NCBI GenBank assembly: GCA_002394665.1
Contig: DGUL01000011.1
Span: 69,998-133,997 of the forward strand
Direction: 5' to 3'
Source of the DNA: Rickettsiales bacterium UBA4311
Lineage (GTDB): Bacteria > Pseudomonadota > Alphaproteobacteria > Rickettsiales > Deianiraeaceae
DNA length: 64,000 bases
The notes below the pieces were generated by a model. That model did no database searches. It saw only the letters and a program-made list of their open reading frames with translations, and was not told the origin of the DNA. The first letter of the stretch is position 1; every line of letters begins with the position of its first letter. Of the stretch, positions 54,001 through 61,894 are shown in pieces. Both the position numbers and the translations under genes were made by a program.

Positions 54001-57000
54001 TTCGCTTCTTTTCTTGCGGTACCCTTAACAGCTGAGATACCATGCGTGTCAAAAGCAATATAAGTTGAGCCTTTTTTGTTATCTGCATAGATTCTATCGT
54101 CTGTTTTCCATATAAATTTTCTACTATCTTTATCCCAAAAAAGATAGCCACCCCTTTTCCCTATAAATTCTTTACCATTTTTATACCAAAAACGATGTGA
54201 GCCTCCTATCGCAATCCATGAACTGTTTATGGAAGCGCTTTCTACAACGCCACCATTTTCTCCTGTTCCAACGAAACAGTCATGAGGACTGTCATGCGTT
54301 GGGATCTCGGCTCTAACCTTTTTTGTTCTTGCACCAATTGAAACCTGAAAATAGCCATCAAAAATCTTGATTTTGCCTATGTCTATCACGACATTAACAT
54401 CGCCTCCTTCTGAACCAGTTGCATCATATTTAGGTAGTCTTCTGTATGCGAGAGATGTAAAAGTTGGCATTGGTATAGGAAACAATATACCGTATGTTCC
54501 TAGTTGCCAAGATAAGAGAGTTACATGAAATTGAGAAATGCAAGCCGTATGGCTTTCACTTGTAAAACCTGCACCACCTGCACCTTTCCCGTGAAAATAG
54601 ACATATTGGCACCTATATGGTATATAAACGTCGTAAGGCAATTCTCTTTCTTTTAAATCCCAAGTACCACCGTTTAAAGCCGTTGCTTCGATACAAAGAC
54701 TTCCTTGCGTTTCACTGATTAAGCGATGTTCAACGGAAAATCTTTTCTTACAAATATCTTTATTATAAAGACAATCATTTGCATAATGTTGTAATAAACT
54801 TTGCTCAGTTGGCAAATTGTCGCCATCTATAATAAACATACCTTTTAAACGAGACATCATATTTTCAAAACGATCTTCTTTTGAAGAACTAAAGTAGTTT
54901 ATATCCATTGTTGCCATATATCTTGGGTCATCTTGATAGTCGTTGCTACTATTTGGTTTTTCTTCTTTTCCTTTAAGACCAAGTGGCCTTGTTGGAGAAG
55001 TAAAAGCACTGCCATACTCTCTGTTATAACGAATAGTATAATCATAAACGGGATTTCCGAATTTGCCAAAAAGTTTTGTATTTGATAGATCGCTCAACCT
55101 ATCCGCGAAATCAAAACCTTCTATAACGCATACTTGTGTATATTGACGAAAATCTGTGTTAATTTTATAACTATCCAATTGATAGTTTGTTCCTGTAATT
55201 TTGATTTTTGGCCCTCTGTTTTCACGTTTGCAAGCTTCTATACTTGGAGAATTTGGTAAACAGCTAACATAAGCATTGCAATCTTCCACTAATAAGTAAG
55301 CAGACAGACAATGCAATCTATCTTTGGCATTTGTATATTGTGAACATTTAGAGTAATCATCTGGCGGATCAAGTAAAAGATCCGTTCCAGGTGAACCACT
55401 TATACCTTTTAATGTAACGCAAGAATTTGGATAACCTACTGAAAATTTCTTCATATATAAAATGGTTGAAGCACTTTCGCTGACATCTCCTGAATCCAAT
55501 AAATTCCCAGATAAAGTATATGCATCTTCACTTAAAGAAGATACAGATAATCGTGAAGTTATTGCCGGAAGCTTTAAATCGTTTTCAAATTCATTTTCAC
55601 TTACAGCTTTCAGATTATAAGGAATCACCGAAATTTTTAATTTAGTTGCAAACTTATCATCATTATCATTTGCAGTCATATCCTGCTCGAGAACAATTGG
55701 CGATACTATAAATTGGCTATCATTGCTCTGGTAAGTGTATTTTAAAGGTGGCCTCTCGACTTTCCCGATATTCTCAAATAACAACTTGTAATTACTTTTT
55801 ATATCCATTTTTTTTTTCTCGTTAACAAAATGTTGACTTGGGTCGTAATCATACGTAAAAACATTCTTGACTTGATTTATAAATTCTTGGTCAGTTGCGA
55901 CAAATTTAGCAATAGATCCATCGGAAAAAAGCATCTTCGGATCACTTGAATTCATAGAAGCTGGCAATGTTTTTATCGGAGAAACCCTATATGCTACCAA
56001 CGCAGTTGAATTGGTTGAAAGATTATACTCTAATCTTAACATTACATAAGCAATATCCTGCGATGGTTTTTCTACGCACCCACCTTTTTCTTCGTCCACC
56101 ATCAAATAAGTCGAGCCTATCGTGAAAACAACTGGATAAAAATAACTGAATATTATTCTTCTTGCGGTAGGAAAATTATACTTAGAAACATTGTCTTTGT
56201 ATTCTTCTCTTATGCCAATTGGCTTGTTATAATAAAAATCCGGATCTGCTTTGATGTAGTCATATTTATACCCTATTCTACGTTCATTTTTGCCCGCCAC
56301 AATTGTTAATTTTGGAAAAAAGAAAGTTCCACGTTTTTCATATCCAAATTCGGCTCTATGTGGATAAGGGCAACGTGATTGTGTATCATTATCTGCTTTA
56401 TTATAAAATTGTCTAACATAAACACTTGTGCTAAATAAATTATGTTGAGGAAATTCTGCCAATTTACTAGCGTTTGCTTCTTTATCAGCTACATTATCCT
56501 GTCTTGCTATTCTTAAAAAATGTCTTGGTCCTCCGGACAATTTTGTTTTAGCACACCCGCATAAATTACCCCTATAATAAGCACAAGTATAGTTCCCTCT
56601 CCCGTAAATTTGGCTCAAATATTTTCGTTTTTCTCTATCCATTGCAAGATCATAGACTTCACTTTTATCTTCTACTTCCATTAAACATTTATAAACTTTT
56701 GGACAATAAAATGAAATTCCACGATAATTCTGCCAGCACATATAACATTCTTTTGTTTTTTGTTTTGCAGTTTTCCAAGTATATGAATCTTTTGGAGGCA
56801 GAAAGTTGTTTTTTTTGCAATCATCATCGCAAGGACAATTTACTGGTGAGCTACATGTGCTTGATTTATATTTTTCCGCCAATGGTTTGCAATAATTGTT
56901 GTAAAAATCATCTTTGTTTTTATATTTCAAACCTGCACCGTCATCGTTTTTTTGTGTTGCTTCATAAATGAAAGCGTATCCAAGTGCATTTATGTTTGTC

Positions 57001-57593
57001 GTTGTATCTGGGCAATCGCTTGTGTCTCCGCTATATCCACCTTGATATCCCGTATCCAAAACACCCAAATCTCTTACCTCCGTTCTCCAAAAACCCTTTG
57101 ATTCACCATTCTTTAATTCAACACATTGTGGTTCGCCAATTGCATTTTGAAAACAGGCTTCAATCATATAAGAGTTCTCTTTTAAACCAAGAGATCTGAC
57201 CCAGCAAGCTCCTGCGTAATCGCTGGTTCTGGCACAACTGTATTTGCTCCAATCGGCATTAGACATATTTATGTTCGTAGTCTTTACCTCAGCGGCAGTT
57301 AAAATCGCCGAACAAGCATTGGAAAAGCTGGTAATTTTTTTAAAAAAAGATGGCAAAAATTTTGCATAACATCGGGAAAGTTCCATTCCTGTCTTGTTAT
57401 CCACGTATTTTGTATTCAAAACACTTCGCCCGCCTTCAGTTGTTTTATCACCAAAGAGCTCAAAATCTATTGCTACTTGGTTTCTTCTTATCGGTAAAGA
57501 ATCTGCTTCTATAGCACTAATAAGTGAAGACAAAATTAGCACTGTGGCATATTTTTTTAAATTCACCAAATGGCTCAACTTTTTAAAATTCAC
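48021..57593 (-). CDS. Giant secreted Cys-rich multidomain protein (3190 aa)
   Basis: One uninterrupted 9.6-kb frame from GTG 57593. Residues 1-31 form a signal peptide (LKKYATVLILSSLISAIEADS). Recognisable parts: a Cys-rich N-terminal region (about 40-400) with C-x2-C and CGC motifs; Gly-rich stretches near 1008 (GKGAGGAGF) and 2148 (GAGGAF, GTGAGGPG); a long coiled-coil-like region (about 1200-1600); a LamG/concanavalin-like module (about 1617-1805) opening VEYIESSGTQYIDTG, a form common in gut bacteria and phages; and a sushi-like Cys/Trp region (about 2538-2640). No transmembrane C-terminus or autotransporter barrel is seen. Probably an extracellular or surface protein such as an adhesin; disulfides are expected. 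Overall family unknown to me. Confidence 0.8.
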   Translation of the reverse strand: MNFKKLSHLVNLKKYATVLILSSLISAIEADSLPIRRNQVAIDFELFGDKTTEGGRSVLNTKYVDNKTGMELSRCYAKFLPSFFKKITSFSNACSAILTAAEVKTTNINMSNADWSKYSCARTSDYAGACWVRSLGLKENSYMIEACFQNAIGEPQCVELKNGESKGFWRTEVRDLGVLDTGYQGGYSGDTSDCPDTTTNINALGYAFIYEATQKNDDGAGLKYKNKDDFYNNYCKPLAEKYKSSTCSSPVNCPCDDDCKKNNFLPPKDSYTWKTAKQKTKECYMCWQNYRGISFYCPKVYKCLMEVEDKSEVYDLAMDREKRKYLSQIYGRGNYTCAYYRGNLCGCAKTKLSGGPRHFLRIARQDNVADKEANASKLAEFPQHNLFSTSVYVRQFYNKADNDTQSRCPYPHRAEFGYEKRGTFFFPKLTIVAGKNERRIGYKYDYIKADPDFYYNKPIGIREEYKDNVSKYNFPTARRIIFSYFYPVVFTIGSTYLMVDEEKGGCVEKPSQDIAYVMLRLEYNLSTNSTALVAYRVSPIKTLPASMNSSDPKMLFSDGSIAKFVATDQEFINQVKNVFTYDYDPSQHFVNEKKKMDIKSNYKLLFENIGKVERPPLKYTYQSNDSQFIVSPIVLEQDMTANDNDDKFATKLKISVIPYNLKAVSENEFENDLKLPAITSRLSVSSLSEDAYTLSGNLLDSGDVSESASTILYMKKFSVGYPNSCVTLKGISGSPGTDLLLDPPDDYSKCSQYTNAKDRLHCLSAYLLVEDCNAYVSCLPNSPSIEACKRENRGPKIKITGTNYQLDSYKINTDFRQYTQVCVIEGFDFADRLSDLSNTKLFGKFGNPVYDYTIRYNREYGSAFTSPTRPLGLKGKEEKPNSSNDYQDDPRYMATMDINYFSSSKEDRFENMMSRLKGMFIIDGDNLPTEQSLLQHYANDCLYNKDICKKRFSVEHRLISETQGSLCIEATALNGGTWDLKERELPYDVYIPYRCQYVYFHGKGAGGAGFTSESHTACISQFHVTLLSWQLGTYGILFPIPMPTFTSLAYRRLPKYDATGSEGGDVNVVIDIGKIKIFDGYFQVSIGARTKKVRAEIPTHDSPHDCFVGTGENGGVVESASINSSWIAIGGSHRFWYKNGKEFIGKRGGYLFWDKDSRKFIWKTDDRIYADNKKGSTYIAFDTHGISAVKGTARKEAKEKRLETTKNEFNELNNNALPSAMKYYYYYTTLKRYFASLMRRANELYYTQLILHKAIEICIDKVKATYSTAYTNATTEYNNAKKAYDDCKKTNCSDLTDKEAKMNDKKKVYDDYKAMFDDEKFPYNSVLGCDFSKDNTDYGSFIQTHLAKMNNERNLEEADLNSTDSHFSKDTLTNAVGSSGFEADLEDLNNKIAEEPTNILRNEYLQRVYELINSYIPYLRCLLRDTKSALSKSVENDSCNLVDRGIKIKNGLKKSNITLSSNTPNSVKQILNNIETIYEEVQTDVKTFTTSVLAEINQNNITEQYNQAKTEYDTAKTDYENCANNTECTDLNEKSKNKDEKEISFQTSKMIYDFITYNKEIDHIIALYNDSVEHGKEISQTTNDYKTTTTISKIETKTITETKNNNPEVPEIYRQVEYIESSGTQYIDTGLSLNNYDDKGKSIIITQTVQYSTISGDYQLDGAYDDDGTLQFGVYNGKWSYNVRGTGLKDGTTATTNKVSIIIDTGSMKYTVNGTENSLGNSVNDKYPSKTLFLFAKNDVSSYQDGISFKAKKKLYSYSISVGGTLLRNFVPVYRVSDNVIGLYDTIGKTFYTNKGTGNFTKGKDDVTTTTRTEEELKTETVDVFDGKTYKKEHLANFYPLSKALSSVFDKTPSCSCSEGTSNCNCEMSAGTTNQLYENEHKNCTYLTNANSISQDLLKLCGENNITKDSNNNITSSKTSPITDMVVYLGDYINTSIQKMKRLSTSISDLQTQIDAINNKNTGEGTALSYYQVVAEAMPGISPIDCRITNDGILKSECPYIDNNKVRSGIFVTARNKDAFPLFGEGPRSRCGRDCSRTGLYCIASNIPTLSCLGLRHIKDALSTNNGGEFEYVKDYLYEGEISKELLPNAKYGTGSETSTDTDNTMDVTHDYDWDEVGFRNKAPSDKQNSNADYVNGKIHLKNDQVGAGGAFIHRKGTGAGGPGDVELSVGKVPIYQYDGNFGKYPKMNNDGKKIIFSSKNKNANEIAMAKRDAMCAIRCPPIYVLKKNFGIFFPTINRKEDVDMICEYIGTPESDMEAIINKKHGPYKCYIVSDKSIDGVGNLKGKIFVRDGYCPIANCVNGIWGFTTNTTGGTVEQIQFDRKAMMCKPMSIYNGISKSSFYYSMMFDKNTYTAMSFKNSSVLSILLDTGKSHVIAECAQRGSSDYIIDKYNQLSGNNLALECSNGFWQDPSLVDTKTVELYELKHKFNARVFPDDGQDSETKQITDEDDKARDNAYNVANTHMYDTEYLIKNYSYQIGDANGEEYKTTGIAKLKETGRQVFSVYCPPIIEGYNFDTDYSGNAIWEEAKEYQEVSAKGCRANRFVNNTLPTRTCMRNGMWGPVFNPCLKGCDDEEYDGIKWTLSSLGENWSPTPGQQSVKVTGACAGKYLNSMNFLENSSGNSATRTCNLLLGTWNYDVQKTGCNDGLVCTSDNLNGKTNIYTPFIRVAVLDEDGGFAKLKENIENGVVKMSDYTKYDESLYLVFNGEKKHSNTFNIDYYATNNSYVSVNIIQDGSIDLKSSSESKYITDEEGHRIIPYTSSEGYLIIQVKNAVSPSAFSYMLAQGDNTRNEFLNVANWINFLNEDNQNFTGQWAWKGNLSQPFYKGILANTQSETKQRYKNAELLVIIKKTGNTEKDARHLALFSPYFAKTIYNKSFDDTNIKFRVPSRIPVGEEDNNVDPYPMIVYGGLHSSSRVYRFEWQKNGDPDWMNTVYKDEHTIGEHDCNGKYFGYIRHNTMKHVMFTETPLDEDIYFASLFCYDGRIFGYHVIKVNFPQNQLLNDVYTSDKFLAQTVNGDDFSSKIYHFMIDYLNEINATRVINANSSYSIEKNSYIAGMMMKYWQANIIPPEYTIELFRKNYNPSTDTSADTAENTNVKNVLQNYKNGANGYYYRVVPRRSEWITGTVSNVIKNLHQITELDDKDPYCQQAACQNKKTLSDELNNLVNGVSTNGKKVNGVPVPNWQMCEV

Positions 57594-57594
57594 T

Positions 57595-57614
57595 TTATAA
57601 TTTGCAAATTATAA
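57595..57614. promoter_or_regulatory. Perfect 20-bp palindrome between the giant gene and rnd
   Basis: TTATAATTTGCAAATTATAA is its own reverse complement. It contains TATAAT on each strand (57596-57601 on + and 57613-57608 on -), so it could be overlapping divergent -10 elements, an operator, or both. It lies in the 50-bp gap between the start codons at 57593 and 57644. No good -35 is seen on either side. Confidence 0.45.
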
Positions 57615-57643
57615 CGTAGCTAATTCTTTTACGTGCTTGTTTA

Positions 57644-58447
57644 ATGCAAAATGTTGTCGCTATTGACACAGAATTTGAACGTCGGCATACTTATAGGCCG
57701 ATTTTATCAATAGTTCAGCTATGTAAACCAAATGAAGAGCCAAAAATTTACGATGTGTTCAAACAACCGAACGAAAAGCTTGTTGAATTGATTGAAATAT
57801 TATCAAACGACAATATCGTAAAAATAATACACGCTTGTAGACAAGATGTTGAAGCCATATATTATAGATTTGGTGGTTTGGCAATAAAAAATGTTTTTGA
57901 TACACAATTAGCCAATCATATTCTAACAGGAGAAAATGAAATTAGTTATGGAGCATTAGTCAAACGTTATTGTGACGCAAATATTGTTAAGGAAAAGATA
58001 TTGCAAAAATCTAATTGGTTAAAAAGACCTCTTACTGAAGAACAAGTTTATTACGCAAAACAAGATGTAAAGTATTTAATTGACGTTTACAATAAAATGG
58101 TATCAAAATTAACTATCGATCCGATTAAATATGTAATTTTTCAAAATGAAAGCAAAAAATTGGTCAATGAAAACAAATATAGCTACTCGCCCAATAAGTA
58201 TTGGCTAAAAATAAAAAAAAACATATCCAAGAACGATAAAAACTATTTTTTAATTAAAGATTTGTTTATTTTACGCGAAAAATTAGCTTTTAAGCTCAAT
58301 TTGCCAAGAGAAAAAGTTATTGCCAATAATGATTTAAAAAATTTTGCAGAAAAAAAAGACATCAATTCATTAATGACAAATAAAAGAGTAGATAAAAATC
58401 TGTTTATGAAACTAATCACAAAATATATTGCAAATAATTTTTTCTAA
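57644..58447 (+). CDS. rnd: Ribonuclease D-like 3'-5' exonuclease
   Basis: Trims 3' ends of tRNA and other RNA. The 267-residue product has the DEDDy exonuclease motifs: VVAIDTEFE (Asp8, Glu10), IIHACRQDVEAI (Asp near 68), and YYAKQDVKYLIDVY (Tyr and Asp near 141-145). It is shorter than typical RNase D (about 375) because only one HRDC-like helical region follows the exonuclease domain. Three-domain and short forms both occur in alphaproteobacteria. It is first in a same-strand series with the MetE-like gene 17 bp downstream. Confidence 0.88.
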   Translation: MQNVVAIDTEFERRHTYRPILSIVQLCKPNEEPKIYDVFKQPNEKLVELIEILSNDNIVKIIHACRQDVEAIYYRFGGLAIKNVFDTQLANHILTGENEISYGALVKRYCDANIVKEKILQKSNWLKRPLTEEQVYYAKQDVKYLIDVYNKMVSKLTIDPIKYVIFQNESKKLVNENKYSYSPNKYWLKIKKNISKNDKNYFLIKDLFILREKLAFKLNLPREKVIANNDLKNFAEKKDINSLMTNKRVDKNLFMKLITKYIANNFF

Positions 58448-58464
58448 ATAAGAATGCTCCGGCT

Positions 58465-60723
58465 ATGGTTAAGTCTGCTTGCATAGGTTTTTGTAGAAGT
58501 TTGGATAATAAAAAGCTTTACGATTTAGTTCGTAACTATTTGTTTGGAGATGGGAGTTTGGACGAGCAAATACTTTTTGAAGAATGCAAAAAAATGAGAA
58601 TAGAAAACTGGAAAATGCAGAAAAAATATGATACCGACATAATACTTAGTAATGACTTCACGATGTTTGATAGAATGCTTGATACTATATGCTTTGTCGG
58701 AAATATACCAAGAAAATATTACTGGGAAGGAGGAAAAGTTCCATTAGAAATTTATTTTTCTATGGCACTTGGTAAGCAAAAAGATAAGTTTGACGTTGAA
58801 CCACTTGTTATGAAAAACTGGTTAAATACGAATTATCTTTACTATGTCCCAGAATTTAATGACCCGATTGAATTTGCATATTCTGATAATAAACCAATAA
58901 ATGAAGCAATAGAGGCAATGAGTATTGGTATAAATTCTCGTATCGCGATATTATCTCCAATGAGTTATCTTTTACTCGGAAGAACAATTGATAATGATAT
59001 AAACGCTATAGATCTTTTAGAAGATATCCTTCCAGTTTATAATGATTTTTTCAAGAATGTTAAAAGAATAGGCATTAAGAGCGTTCAAATTGAAGATCCT
59101 ATGATATTCAAAGTTGAGGACGAAAATGTCAAAGATAAATATAAATATTGTTATAAACAAATTAGGGAATATGCTGGCGAACTTGAACTCAATTTAGTTA
59201 GTTATGGTTCAGATCTTACGAATATTGTGAGTTTTTTATCTACTTTGGATGTAAATTCAATTCATTTGGATATCGTCTGTAATAGAGAAAATATAGAAAA
59301 TATAAAAGCAAAGATAAGGAAAGATATGAAAATATCATTAGGCATTATTGACGGCGGTGATATATGGAAAAACGATTTAAACAAGTCGTTGGATATAGTA
59401 TCAAGTTTTTGCGATACTTTTGGCGATGAAAATATAATCATTGCAAATTCTTGTCCAATGTTTTTGATACCAAGTTCGACAAAAAATGAAGTTTTGCCGG
59501 ATACAATTGCTGATAAAGTATCTTTTGGAATTGATAAATTAGAAGAAATAAGATTGCTAAAAACAGCTATAAATAAAGGTAGGTCTTATATTGTGGAAGA
59601 ACTGAAAGTGAATGAAGAATTTTTCAAAAAAAATAAATTATATCAAAAAGTTCGGGTAGATGGTAATCTTGAAAAAGATTACAAAAAAACAGATAGATCT
59701 AATAGAAATTTTTATGATGTTTTTAAAGATTTTTCCAATGAAAACAAGCAAATATTCACAACTCTTGTTGGAAATATTGACAATAATTGTAATAAAACAG
59801 ACATTCAAAACAATTCTTCTTTGTCGTGCTATTCTTCATCTTGTTTGAAAAATTGCTACGATATATCGCCTGTGAGCGATGTTCTTGAAAATACCTACAC
59901 TTTGAAAAAAAACTTTATCCCAAGAAGCGGTCTTTTGTATTATACCCCGAGTATCATTTTCGGTGAAGCTTCTATTAAGAAAAACAGGGATATTGCCGGC
60001 GATTTTTTAAAAGAGTTTGGTCAAACTTCAAAATTAAAAAAATTATCCTTTTGCACTCCAAACCATTACATAAATTTTTCATTCGTCAGTCCTTTTTATG
60101 ATTACGATAGAATTGCCAAAACACTTGAAAATACCTTTTTGGTTTTATTAGATAGTTTTAAAAGTAAGATAGACATCATTCAAATAAATGATTTATCTTT
60201 ATTTATGAATTTTTCTTCAAATCAGAAACATTTTTCTATATCAAATAATAATGCTTTTCTTGATAAGATTAAAAATTTTAAAAGTAAGGTTTTCTATACG
60301 CAATATTCGCCTGATACGGATATTGTTCATTTGTGTGAAAATGTAAATGCTGATCTTTTAATTTTAAAATCATGTGATTGGCAAAACGATCTTTTACGTG
60401 AATTTATATTTTACCGATCCAAGATACCTATTTGTTTTGATCTTTTTAATCCTAAAACGATAAGGTTGCCTAATAAATCTAAAATGTTTTCAAAGATACA
60501 GAAAATTATTCATACACTTGGTAGCGACAATCTGTCATTCTGCATCGGCGACGAAATTCCTGATTGGCTTGGCGAGAAAAAAATATCGTCAATGATATCT
60601 GTATTTAATACTTCTATTGAGGATGTTTTTAAAAAAGTTTCTCATCAAAAAAAACACAATAATAAAATAACAAAAACAAAAAAGCAAAAAACGGAAGCAA
60701 AAGGTGTTAAAAAGAAGTCTTAG
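58465..60723 (+). CDS. MetE-like protein lacking the zinc site (probable pseudoenzyme)
   Basis: The 752-residue product has the length and order of cobalamin-independent methionine synthase (E. coli MetE 753): GFCRSLDNKK at the N-terminus for GFPRIG, KMRIENWKMQKKYDTD, MLDTICFVGNIPRKY, NWLNTNYLYYVPEF (about 116-130), and the SPMSYLLLGR segment. In the C-terminal barrel all four zinc ligands of MetE are gone: the HTHMC site reads FYTQY (about 609), the Glu site reads ILKSC (about 632), and the DCG Cys site reads CIGDE (about 692). The homocysteine-binding IDEP reads INDLS (about 574). So methyl transfer to homocysteine should be impossible. Its tail is Lys-rich. It is an undisrupted frame between rnd and lpxD. 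Function unknown. Confidence 0.75.
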   Translation: MVKSACIGFCRSLDNKKLYDLVRNYLFGDGSLDEQILFEECKKMRIENWKMQKKYDTDIILSNDFTMFDRMLDTICFVGNIPRKYYWEGGKVPLEIYFSMALGKQKDKFDVEPLVMKNWLNTNYLYYVPEFNDPIEFAYSDNKPINEAIEAMSIGINSRIAILSPMSYLLLGRTIDNDINAIDLLEDILPVYNDFFKNVKRIGIKSVQIEDPMIFKVEDENVKDKYKYCYKQIREYAGELELNLVSYGSDLTNIVSFLSTLDVNSIHLDIVCNRENIENIKAKIRKDMKISLGIIDGGDIWKNDLNKSLDIVSSFCDTFGDENIIIANSCPMFLIPSSTKNEVLPDTIADKVSFGIDKLEEIRLLKTAINKGRSYIVEELKVNEEFFKKNKLYQKVRVDGNLEKDYKKTDRSNRNFYDVFKDFSNENKQIFTTLVGNIDNNCNKTDIQNNSSLSCYSSSCLKNCYDISPVSDVLENTYTLKKNFIPRSGLLYYTPSIIFGEASIKKNRDIAGDFLKEFGQTSKLKKLSFCTPNHYINFSFVSPFYDYDRIAKTLENTFLVLLDSFKSKIDIIQINDLSLFMNFSSNQKHFSISNNNAFLDKIKNFKSKVFYTQYSPDTDIVHLCENVNADLLILKSCDWQNDLLREFIFYRSKIPICFDLFNPKTIRLPNKSKMFSKIQKIIHTLGSDNLSFCIGDEIPDWLGEKKISSMISVFNTSIEDVFKKVSHQKKHNNKITKTKKQKTEAKGVKKKS

Positions 60724-60738
60724 TTTTACATTGTATAT

Positions 60739-61884
60739 ATGAATGATTTTTTTAAAATTAGGCAAGAAGGATTATCGAAAGTTGATTTTTTAGAAGCTGA
60801 TGATAAAATTGATTTGTCTTGTCTACCTGATAATTTTGTTATAAAATCTGTTTCAAGTCTGGAAAAGGCTAATGGTGGCGATTTATCTTTTTTCGTTGTT
60901 TCTTTGGTAAGCGGAGAGAAGTATAAGAATGCATTGAAAAATACTAAGGCTTCCTATGTTATTTTGAAAAGACAATATGCCAATATTTTAAATCCCGATT
61001 GCAAAGCTATAATATCAACGGAACCATACATTACTTTTACTCGTCTTTGTAAAAAACTTTTCATTGAAAAACACTCACTTGAAAAAAACAATATTAAGGA
61101 AACAGCAAAAATTTCACAATATGCTTCAATTGGAAAAAATGGTGTTAAAATTGGAAAAAATGTTGTAATAGAAGACTTCGTTGTTGTTGGAAATGGCGTA
61201 GAAATTGGTGATAATACGATAATTAAGTCTGGTGTTAAAATTGGAAATAATTGTAAAATAGGCAACAATTGTTTATTGATGGAAAATTGTGTAATACAAT
61301 ATACAAAGATTGGCAATAATTGTTGTATTCATCCAAATTCTTCAATAGGACAAGATGGTTTTGGCTATTCTTTTGATGCAAGAAATGGGCAAAATGAAAA
61401 AATAAACCATTTCGGCTACGTAAGCATTGGGAACCATGTTGAAATAGGTTCTTCTACTTGCATAGACAGAAGTGTTTTTGAAGAAACAATAATAGAAGAT
61501 AATGTAAAAATAGATAACTTAGTACAAATTGCCCATAATGTCAAAATAGGTTGTGGAACTATGATGGCCGGACAAAGCGGAATAGCAGGCGGAGCTGTTA
61601 TAGGGAAATATTGTGTATTTGGTGGAAAATCTGGTGCAATAGGACACATAGAAATAGGCGATAAGTGTATTGTTTATGGTGATGCGAAAGTCACAAAAAG
61701 TTTTCCACCAAAATCGCGAATAATAGGAACGCCTGGTGAATTGTATCATATTTGGGCAAGAAATTACGCAATACTGCAATCCATTATCTCTAAGAGAAAA
61801 ATGCTCTTAACCAGAATGCAAAAAAGTAAGTCTTCTATCGTCAACCTTATCTCAAAAATTGTTAACTTTTTCAAAAAAAAATAA
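60739..61884 (+). CDS. lpxD: UDP-3-O-(3-hydroxyacyl)glucosamine N-acyltransferase
   Basis: Third step of lipid A synthesis; transfers a 3-hydroxyacyl chain from ACP. The 381-residue product has the N-terminal uridine-binding domain (about 1-115) and a left-handed beta helix of hexapeptide repeats (KIGKNVVIEDFVVVGNG, IGNNCKIGNN). The catalytic His lies in AHNVKIG (about 265), and the QDGFGYSF and GGAVIGKYCVFGG segments are family-typical. The C-terminus has an extra basic helix of about 40 residues. It is 15 bp after the MetE-like gene and 10 bp before slt. Confidence 0.95.
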   Translation: MNDFFKIRQEGLSKVDFLEADDKIDLSCLPDNFVIKSVSSLEKANGGDLSFFVVSLVSGEKYKNALKNTKASYVILKRQYANILNPDCKAIISTEPYITFTRLCKKLFIEKHSLEKNNIKETAKISQYASIGKNGVKIGKNVVIEDFVVVGNGVEIGDNTIIKSGVKIGNNCKIGNNCLLMENCVIQYTKIGNNCCIHPNSSIGQDGFGYSFDARNGQNEKINHFGYVSIGNHVEIGSSTCIDRSVFEETIIEDNVKIDNLVQIAHNVKIGCGTMMAGQSGIAGGAVIGKYCVFGGKSGAIGHIEIGDKCIVYGDAKVTKSFPPKSRIIGTPGELYHIWARNYAILQSIISKRKMLLTRMQKSKSSIVNLISKIVNFFKKK

Positions 61885-61894
61885 AGCTACAAGT

